A stretch of 64,000 nucleotides of DNA, from contig NZ_LOKW01000004.1 in NCBI RefSeq assembly GCF_002211305.1, positions 124,001 through 188,000 of the forward strand, written 5' to 3'. The DNA is from Rhizobium sp. R634. GTDB lineage: Bacteria; Pseudomonadota; Alphaproteobacteria; Rhizobiales; Rhizobiaceae. Both the position numbers and the translations under genes were made by a program. Below are positions 58,443 to 64,000 of this stretch, in pieces. Position 1 is the first letter of the stretch; each line of letters opens with the position of its first letter. The notes beneath the pieces were generated by a model. It did not search any database. It was not told the DNA's origin and was given only the letters and a program-made list of their open reading frames with translations.

Positions 58443-59336
58443 ATGGATGACGTCATTATCATCGGCGGCAGCTTTGCCGGTCTTGCCGCCGCGCTGCAGC
58501 TCGGCCGCGCCCGCCGCAAGGTCACCGTTCTCGATACCGGCCTGCCGCGCAACCGCTTCGCCGGCCACTCGCATGGCCTGCTCGGCCACGATCACAAGCC
58601 GCCGCTGGACATCCTGGCTGGGGCGCGGCAGCAGCTGGCGCGCTATCCCACGATCAAGCTGGTCAGTGCCCGGGCCGACAGTGTCTCCGGCGCCATCGAC
58701 GATTTCAACGTCCTCACTGGCGATGGCGAAAGCTTCGGGGCGCGCCGCGTGATCCTGAGCTACGGCATTGCGGACCAGATGCCTGATGTTCCGGGCTTTG
58801 CCGAAAGCTGGGGTACGTCGATCGTGCCGTGCCCCTATTGCGACGGCTTCGAAGTCGCCGGCCAGCATTGGGGCCTCGTCTGGTCCGGTCCGCAGTCGCA
58901 CAATCAGGCCAGGCTTTTCCACGATTGGACCGACAGGTTGACGCTGTTCGCCGATGGTCACGACATTGCACCCGATATCCGGGCCGATCTGGCTCGCCGC
59001 AGCATCCCTGTCGTCGAGGGCCAGATCACCGGGATCGCCCGTCACGGAGGCCATAGCGCCACCGTCAAACTCGATCTCGGCCCCGATGTCGCGGTCGACA
59101 TCTTGTTCGCGCATCCGCGCAACAAGCCGTCCGCCAGCCTGCATGAATCACTGGGCCTCGCCACAGTCGATACGCCTAGCGGCATCGCCCTCAAGGTCGA
59201 TGAGCGCCGCGAGACCAGCATGCCGGGTGTCTACGCCGCCGGCGACCTCGCCAACCCCGGAATGCCCTCGGTCACTACGGCATCATGGCAAGGCGCGATG
59301 GCGGGTATCTTCGCCCAGCAGTCGATGCTGGTTTGA
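58443..59336 (+). CDS. Thioredoxin-reductase-like FAD oxidoreductase with CPYC motif
   Basis: A 297-residue flavoprotein with an N-terminal FAD loop (DVIIIGGSFAGLAAALQLGRAR), a redox dithiol motif CPYC in VPCPYCDGFEVAG, and a C-terminal FAD-binding GVYAAGDLANPGMPSVTTASWQGAMAG. The NAD(P) loop expected after the CxxC is poorly conserved (LVWSGPQSHNQARLF), as in GliT/HlmI-type dithiol oxidases that use oxygen rather than NADPH. An ordinary thioredoxin-reductase-like enzyme is the alternative. It is divergent from the TetR and methyltransferase genes. Confidence 0.82.
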   Translation: MDDVIIIGGSFAGLAAALQLGRARRKVTVLDTGLPRNRFAGHSHGLLGHDHKPPLDILAGARQQLARYPTIKLVSARADSVSGAIDDFNVLTGDGESFGARRVILSYGIADQMPDVPGFAESWGTSIVPCPYCDGFEVAGQHWGLVWSGPQSHNQARLFHDWTDRLTLFADGHDIAPDIRADLARRSIPVVEGQITGIARHGGHSATVKLDLGPDVAVDILFAHPRNKPSASLHESLGLATVDTPSGIALKVDERRETSMPGVYAAGDLANPGMPSVTTASWQGAMAGIFAQQSMLV

Positions 59337-59666
59337 GAGCAGAGAATCTCTTCCCCGGTGCCGCGGGCTGCGATCCCCTTCCTCCATGCGCAGTCGCGCA
59401 CCACTCTGTTCGAGCCGCCCGACGTTTATGAAGGAGCCCTGGCGCGTTACGCGCTCTCTGTCGAGATGTCGCTTTCGCCAAGGCGCATCGTCGGTCGGGT
59501 AATCTCCTCGTCATCAACGCCATCATTCTTTGACCGACCCCTCGAACGTTTCAGGCCGATCCGCGCGAACCGCTTCAATCCAGAGAACTTCAGATTCCCT
59601 TAGCGGGTATTATTGCAGAAATGCCCTCGGAGCCCCAATCTGCCGGAGTCCTTTGAGGATCGCAAA
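59337..59666. other. 330-base gap without a recognised gene
   Basis: It lies between the flavoprotein gene and the LacI regulator gene. An 81-codon open frame (59358-59603) has no recognisable domain and no good ribosome binding site. The region may hold the LacI gene promoter. Confidence 0.4.
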
Positions 59667-60668
59667 GTGAGCAAGCCGAACTATCAGGACATCGCCCGCC
59701 AGGCGGGCGTCGGAACAGCAACCGTCGAGCGGGTCCTGAACGGGCGCGGCGGCGTGCGCCCCGAACTTGTGGAGAAGGTGATCATTGCCGCGCGCGCGCT
59801 GGATTACCCCCGCAAGCTTCCGGACACCCATCGCGGCCTGCTGCGCATAGAGGTGTTGATGGTGCGTCCTGAAACGACCTTCTACCGGCGACTTTCCGCG
59901 GCCTTCGAGAGGATCGCGGCAACCCTCGACCCGCTGGTCATCGTGCATCGCAGCTTCACCGAGGAGATGAAACCGGAGGAAATCGCGCGCCGCATTCTGT
60001 CGGCCGGCCAGCGGCGCGCCGGCCTGATCCTGGCGGTTCCGAGCAATCCGGTGATCGGCGCGGCCGTCGAGAAGGTCAGCGCCCAGGGCTTGCCGGTGGT
60101 CCACGTCGTCACCCGCGCCTCGGAACGGACAGGCGAATTCGTCGGTATCGACAATTATGCCGCCGGCCGCACGGCAGCGCTGTTCATCAGCCGAATGGCG
60201 CGCCGGACCGGTCCCGTCTTTGCAATCTGTCATCCGATCTATCAGGTGCACCGCGACCGTATCCGCGGCTTTTCGGACTATTTTCTCGAGCACCCTGGCG
60301 CCACCAGCTTCCAGTGCCTGGGGTTCGGCCTCGACGAAGAGCATCTCGGCGCTGAACTCCTGTCCTCGGCATTGCGGATGTATCCGGACCTTGCCGGCCT
60401 CTACAATGCCGGCGGCGGCAATTCCGCGCTAATCAGCGTGCTGCGGCGGCAGGCGCGCGAGCGCGGCATCTTCTTCGTCGGCCACGAGCTCACCGACTAT
60501 ACCCGCAGCGCCTTGCAGGACGGTATCATGGATGTGGTGCTGGACCAGGCGCCCGAGGCACAGGCCAGGCGATCGCTCGATCTGATGCTGCGCCGGATCG
60601 GCTTGACGGAGATCGAACCGGATCGGGCGCCCATCCGCTTCATCACAATCACCAAGGAAAGCGCTTGA
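59667..60668 (+). CDS. LacI family transcriptional regulator
   Basis: A 333-residue regulator from a GTG at 59667 preceded by GAGGAT. The helix-turn-helix and hinge are at about residues 4-55 (NYQDIARQAGVGTATVERVLNGRGGVRPELVEKVIIAARALDY). A periplasmic-binding-type sugar domain follows, including FVGIDNYAAGRTAALFISRM and VLDQAPEAQARRSLDLML. It precedes the hydroxylase-ferredoxin-binding protein cluster and probably controls it in response to the imported sugar-like compound. Confidence 0.9.
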   Translation: MSKPNYQDIARQAGVGTATVERVLNGRGGVRPELVEKVIIAARALDYPRKLPDTHRGLLRIEVLMVRPETTFYRRLSAAFERIAATLDPLVIVHRSFTEEMKPEEIARRILSAGQRRAGLILAVPSNPVIGAAVEKVSAQGLPVVHVVTRASERTGEFVGIDNYAAGRTAALFISRMARRTGPVFAICHPIYQVHRDRIRGFSDYFLEHPGATSFQCLGFGLDEEHLGAELLSSALRMYPDLAGLYNAGGGNSALISVLRRQARERGIFFVGHELTDYTRSALQDGIMDVVLDQAPEAQARRSLDLMLRRIGLTEIEPDRAPIRFITITKESA

Positions 60669-60683
60669 TCTAATTTGATCAAG
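60659..60683. promoter_or_regulatory. Candidate LacI-type operator ahead of the moc-like genes
   Basis: AAGCGCTT (60659-60666), a palindrome with the central CG usual for LacI-family sites, runs into CTTGATC (60664-60670) and GATCAAG (60677-60683), a perfect 7-base inverted repeat. They overlap the LacI stop codon and lie about 150 bases upstream of the next gene. Confidence 0.45.
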
Positions 60684-60832
60684 AATGGCTTCGTCGCCGC
60701 GAAGGTCTCCTGCTACTTTCAAGACAGGAGGAGAGCAGGCGTCGACAGCGACATCCCGGCGCGAAAAGCGCGCTCCTCCAATCAGGATACATATGCGGGC
60801 GGGAGGTTCCCATCCGCCCGGAGGAGAGAGCA

Positions 60833-61867
60833 ATGGACGATCTGAAATTCGGCACGCGCAACAAGCGCGGCGACTGGGCGCCGAACCAGCCGGCCGAAAC
60901 CGCGCCGCTGTTTGCGTTTCCGCCGCGGCTGGTGGCGATCCTGAAATGGCTGCCGCATTACCTCTTTCCCTGGAATGCGATTTTCGCCGCCTCCGCCGTC
61001 GCTTATTGGGCTTGGGTCATCCCGCCGATGGAAACGATGCAAACACTCGGCATCGGCTGGATCGCCTGGCTTTATGTGGTCAACGCGATCTGCGTCTTGC
61101 TCTTCTACGGCGCCTTCGAGGTGCATCTCTATGTGCTGAAGCGGCAGGAAAACCGCTTCAAGTACAATGGAAAATTTCCGTCCGAGCAGAAGAACAAAGC
61201 CTTCTGGTTCGAGCGCCAGAACGTCGACAACATGCTGCGCACCTTCCTATCGGGCGTGACGATCTGGACGGCGATCGAGGCTGCCATGCTGTGGGCCTAC
61301 GCCAACGGTTACGCGCCTTGGCTGAGCTTTACGGAGCGCCCCTGGACGCTTGCCCTCGTTGCGCTCGTCGTGCCGATCATTCACGAGTTCCACTTCTTCT
61401 GCATCCACAGGCTCATTCATACGCCTTTCCTCTACAAGTGGGTGCATTCGGTCCACCATAACTCGGTCAATCCCTCGCCCTGGTCATCGCTGTCGATGCA
61501 TCCAATCGAGCACCTGCTCTATCTCGGCACGGCTTTCTATCACCTCATCCTGCCGTCCAATCCGATCCTCATGCTCTACCAGCTGCATTATGCCGGCTTC
61601 GGCGCCATTCCCGGCCATGTGGGCTTCGACAAGGTCGAAATCGGCGGGGACAAGCTCGTCGACAGCCATGCCTATGCGCATTACCTGCACCACAAATATT
61701 TCGAGGTGAATTACGGCGATGCGCTGATCCCGCTCGATAAGTGGTTCGGCACCTGGCACGACGGCTCGCCCGAAGGCGAAGCCCTGATGCAGGAGCGCTA
61801 TCGTCGGCGGAAGGAGAAACTCGCGGCCCGCAAAGCCCGTATGGAAATCACCGGAGCGGCCGAATGA
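60833..61867 (+). CDS. Membrane di-iron hydroxylase, sterol desaturase family (MocD-like)
   Basis: A 344-residue membrane protein with several spans and three histidine clusters typical of the fatty acid hydroxylase/sterol desaturase family: HEFHFFCIHRLIH, WVHSVHHNS and YAHYLHHKYFE, plus a terminal GTWHDG. The histidines bind a di-iron centre for oxygen-dependent hydroxylation or demethylation. The Rieske ferredoxin gene overlaps its end by 4 bases and a ferredoxin reductase gene follows, giving a full electron chain. In moc loci MocD performs demethylation of the rhizopine 3-O-methyl-scyllo-inosamine; that role here is inference. Confidence 0.82.
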   Translation: MDDLKFGTRNKRGDWAPNQPAETAPLFAFPPRLVAILKWLPHYLFPWNAIFAASAVAYWAWVIPPMETMQTLGIGWIAWLYVVNAICVLLFYGAFEVHLYVLKRQENRFKYNGKFPSEQKNKAFWFERQNVDNMLRTFLSGVTIWTAIEAAMLWAYANGYAPWLSFTERPWTLALVALVVPIIHEFHFFCIHRLIHTPFLYKWVHSVHHNSVNPSPWSSLSMHPIEHLLYLGTAFYHLILPSNPILMLYQLHYAGFGAIPGHVGFDKVEIGGDKLVDSHAYAHYLHHKYFEVNYGDALIPLDKWFGTWHDGSPEGEALMQERYRRRKEKLAARKARMEITGAAE

Positions 61868-62175
61868 GCTGGATCACTGCTTGCAAGCTCGACGACATCG
61901 AGCAGGAAGGCGCCATCCGCTTCGATCATGGCAGCCGCACCTACGCCATCTATCGCGGCCCCGACGACAGCGTCTATTGCACGGCCGGCCTCTGCACGCA
62001 CGAGGCGATCCATCTGGCAGACGGGCTGGTCATGGATTTCGAGGTGGAATGTCCCAAACATTCCGGCGCTTTCGACTATCGCACCGGCGAGGCGCTGAGG
62101 CTTCCCGCCTGCGAGAACCTGAAAATCTATCCGGCCGAAGTGGTCGACGGGGAGGTTCGCGTGGCTCTGGTTTGA
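61864..62175 (+). CDS. Rieske-type [2Fe-2S] ferredoxin (MocE-like)
   Basis: A 103-residue soluble ferredoxin. Rieske ligands are Cys44 and His46 (GLCTHEAIHL) and Cys63 and His66 (ECPKHSGAFDY). It starts at an ATGA overlap with the hydroxylase gene, so the two are translationally coupled. It should pass electrons from the reductase encoded at 63252 to the membrane hydroxylase. Its size and motifs match MocE-type ferredoxins. Confidence 0.9.
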   Translation: MSWITACKLDDIEQEGAIRFDHGSRTYAIYRGPDDSVYCTAGLCTHEAIHLADGLVMDFEVECPKHSGAFDYRTGEALRLPACENLKIYPAEVVDGEVRVALV

Positions 62176-62247
62176 GCCCGCAACATCGGCAGGCCTGAGC
62201 GGTCTCCGGAACGGTTGGGGCGGCCCGGCGCCCATTGGGAGGAAAAC

Positions 62248-63192
62248 ATGAAATCCATCTGTGTGGCGGCCGTCCTGGCCGCCCTGACGACGACTGCTGC
62301 CTCGGCCGAGACGATCGGCGTGTCCATGCAGAGTTTCGACAACAACTTCCAGACGCTGCTGCGCGAGGGACTTCAGGCACAGGCCTCCTCGCTGAACGGC
62401 GTCAGCCTTCAGATCGAGGATGCGCAGACCGACGTTTCCAGACAGCGCAGCCAGGTGGACAATTTCATCGCCTCAGGAGTGGATGCGATCATCATGACGC
62501 TCGCCGATACATCGGCCGCCACCGGCATCAGCGAGGCGGCCCGGAAGGCGGGAATCCCGCTCGTCTACCTCAATCTCGAGCCGGAAAACATCGCTCATCT
62601 GCCGGAAAAGCAGGCCTATGTCGGATCGAAGGAGACCGACTCTGGAAAACTCGGCGCCGAAGCCGCCTGCGAGCTGCTGAAGAAAAACGGCAAGGCGAAC
62701 GACGCGCAGGCTTACATATTGATGGGCGATCTGGCGCATCAGGCCTCGCGCGACCGCACCTCGTCGGTCAAGGCAACGCTGGCGGCCGGCGATTGCAAGG
62801 GCGTCACCATCGCCGACGAACAAACCGCCGCCTGGACGCGCACCAATGCAATGGACCTGACCACGAACTGGATCACGGCCGGCCGGCCGATCGACCTCAT
62901 CTTCGCCAATAATGACGAGATGGCGCTTGGCGCCATTCAGGCGCTCAAGGCCTCCGGCGTATCGATGGACGATGTCATCGTCGTCGGCATCGACGCGACG
63001 CAGGATGCGCTGGCCGCGATGGCGGCGGGCGATCTTGACGTGACGGTCTTCCAGAACGCCAAACAACAGGCGGCAAGTGCGGTTGACGCAGCCGTCGCCT
63101 TGGCGAAAGGCAACAGCGTCGACAAGGAGGTCTGGGTGCCTTTCGAACTGGTCACGCCCAAGAACATGGTCGAATACGCGAAAAAGAACTGA
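62248..63192 (+). CDS. Periplasmic sugar-type binding protein (MocB/RbsB-like)
   Basis: A 314-residue binding protein of the ribose/inositol cluster. A signal peptide (MKSICVAAVLAALTTTAASA) is followed by ETIGVSMQSFDNNFQTLLREGLQAQA, the motif FIASGVDAIIMTLADTSAATGISEAARKAGIPLVYLN and DLIFANNDEMALGAIQALKASGVSMDDVIVVGIDAT. The layout is that of rhizopine- or inositol-binding proteins such as MocB. No permease or ATPase genes for it are visible before the window ends. The ATG follows GGGAGGAAA. Confidence 0.88.
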   Translation: MKSICVAAVLAALTTTAASAETIGVSMQSFDNNFQTLLREGLQAQASSLNGVSLQIEDAQTDVSRQRSQVDNFIASGVDAIIMTLADTSAATGISEAARKAGIPLVYLNLEPENIAHLPEKQAYVGSKETDSGKLGAEAACELLKKNGKANDAQAYILMGDLAHQASRDRTSSVKATLAAGDCKGVTIADEQTAAWTRTNAMDLTTNWITAGRPIDLIFANNDEMALGAIQALKASGVSMDDVIVVGIDATQDALAAMAAGDLDVTVFQNAKQQAASAVDAAVALAKGNSVDKEVWVPFELVTPKNMVEYAKKN

Positions 63193-63251
63193 TCCTCCCC
63201 GGCCGGCGTCTCCTCCTCACGAGCGCCGGCCGCTCTTTTATGGAGACCTGC

Positions 63252-64000
63252 ATGAACGGCATTGTCATCATCGGTGCGGGCGAGTGCGGCACACGCGCGG
63301 CATTCGCGCTTCGCGAGGCGGGATATTCCGGATCGGTCACGCTTGTTGGAGCCGAGCCCCACCTGCCTTACGAGCGGCCGCCGCTGTCGAAGCCGATGGG
63401 CGAGACGGCGCAGATGAAACTGATCTGCACGCTCGATAGCCTGGCAGCCGCCGGCATCGACTATGCCAAGGGCGTGTCGGCCCTGAAGCTCGATGCCGAT
63501 GCAGGCACCGTCACCTTGAGCGACGGGGGCCTATTGCCCTATGAAAAATTGCTTCTTGCGACAGGCGCGCGCCCGAGGCGGCTTGCCTGCCCCGGCGCGG
63601 AGCGCGTGCTCGACTTCCGCACTCACACCGACGCCGAAGCGATATTCGCCAATGTCGGCTCGGGCGCAAGCGTCGCGATCATCGGCGGCGGCTTGATCGG
63701 CATGGAGCTTGCTGCGGTCTTTCGCGGCAAAGGCATCGCGGTCAGCGTCATCGAAGCGGCGCCAAAGCCGCTCGGACGTGCCGTTCCCTCGCGCTTCGCC
63801 GAAAAGCTGCATGCCAGGCATGCCGCCGAAGGCGTCGAATTCTATCTGGAGCGGGGTATTGCCGAAATCACCGGAGATGGCGTCGTGCTGGCCGGCGGCG
63901 ATGTGGTGCAAGGCGATCTCGTCATCGGTGCGATCGGCGTTATTCCGGAGACCGCTCTGGCACTGGATGCGGGACTGGCGACGGGCAACGGAATTCTGGC
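63252..64000 (+). CDS. Ferredoxin reductase, FAD/NAD-dependent (MocF-like; 3' end outside window)
   Basis: The first 249 residues of a reductase usually about 400 long. The FAD loop is IVIIGAGECGTRAAFALREAGY, followed by LPYERPPLSK (typical of ferredoxin reductases of dioxygenase systems), LLATGARPRRL and the NAD loop VAIIGGGLIGMELAAVF. It would reduce the Rieske ferredoxin encoded at 61864. Start at the ATG at 63252 behind GGAGA, 59 bases after the binding-protein gene. The frame is open at the window edge. Confidence 0.9.
   Translation, partial: MNGIVIIGAGECGTRAAFALREAGYSGSVTLVGAEPHLPYERPPLSKPMGETAQMKLICTLDSLAAAGIDYAKGVSALKLDADAGTVTLSDGGLLPYEKLLLATGARPRRLACPGAERVLDFRTHTDAEAIFANVGSGASVAIIGGGLIGMELAAVFRGKGIAVSVIEAAPKPLGRAVPSRFAEKLHARHAAEGVEFYLERGIAEITGDGVVLAGGDVVQGDLVIGAIGVIPETALALDAGLATGNGIL

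Noticed and set aside
59358..59603. A possible 81-residue gene between the flavoprotein and LacI genes
   Set aside because: There is no ribosome binding site, no domain and no coherent hydrophobic pattern. An opposite-strand frame is equally open.
1..64000. Insertion sequences, CRISPR arrays, tRNA or rRNA genes
   Set aside because: I saw no transposase motif, no regularly spaced repeat array and no tRNA-like cloverleaf or rRNA sequence. A dedicated search program would be needed to exclude divergent cases.

Overview
The window is GC-rich, densely coded DNA of an alphaproteobacterium of the Rhizobium type, probably the R. leguminosarum/etli group (inference). The main evidence is a complete repABC replication and partition unit at 22340-26088 with two parS-like palindromes and a counter-transcribed RNA gene. 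Supporting evidence is a DUF992 protein, a GGAAC-N17-CGTT (EcfG-type) promoter, a FixK/FnrN box and rhizopine-catabolism (moc)-like genes. The DNA is therefore part of a repABC plasmid or chromid, not the main chromosome. No tRNA, rRNA, CRISPR array or insertion sequence was recognised.

Layout. 1-4784: small envelope and stress genes (DUF992, a glycine-zipper lipoprotein, an EF-hand protein, DUF1328), an ABC-F ATPase and a DUF6665-like gene. 4817-13321: a co-directional minus-strand unit with a LysR regulator, two Dpp-type permeases, a fused two-domain ATPase, a cytoplasmic class-A-beta-lactamase-like serine hydrolase, a peptide-type binding protein and an M20 amidohydrolase. 13538-16377: aldose 1-epimerase-like protein, mannonate dehydratase and a GntR regulator with a repeated operator. 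16533-22222: two small stress-type genes, then surface-polysaccharide genes (O-antigen ligase, a FlaA1/CapD-type dehydratase, a sugar-1-phosphate transferase) and an acetyltransferase. 22340-26905: repC, the antisense RNA, repB, repA and an XRE regulator.

27257-35567: an Fsr-like efflux pump, an FMN reductase next to metQ-metN-metI, methylmalonyl-CoA mutase and an FAH-family hydrolase. 35924-45693: a carbohydrate locus with two Gfo/Idh/MocA dehydrogenases, a VOC protein, an AraC regulator, a four-gene sugar ABC importer and a 667-residue fusion of a Gfo/Idh/MocA dehydrogenase to an aldo/keto reductase. 45738-52694: gbsR-like regulator-cydD-cydC-cydA-cydB-cydX, encoding cytochrome bd oxidase and its assembly exporter. 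It is preceded by a palindromic operator and a perfect TTGAC-N4-GTCAA box placed 41.5 bp upstream of a predicted start.

52984-57556: a HupE/UreJ-type protein, a 2-hydroxyacid dehydrogenase, a Tim44-domain protein, a YbaK-type deacylase and a SAM methyltransferase. 57582-59336: a TetR regulator divergent from a thioredoxin-reductase-like flavoprotein, with a three-copy operator array between them. 59667-64000: a LacI regulator followed by a membrane hydroxylase, a Rieske ferredoxin, a sugar-type binding protein and a ferredoxin reductase cut by the window end. Their order and types resemble the mocD-mocE-mocB-mocF rhizopine functions.

Much of the coding capacity goes to uptake and catabolism of plant or soil compounds and to low-oxygen respiration, which suits a root-associated bacterium. 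Functions are assigned from protein motifs and gene order. Promoters and operators were found by eye and are predictions.
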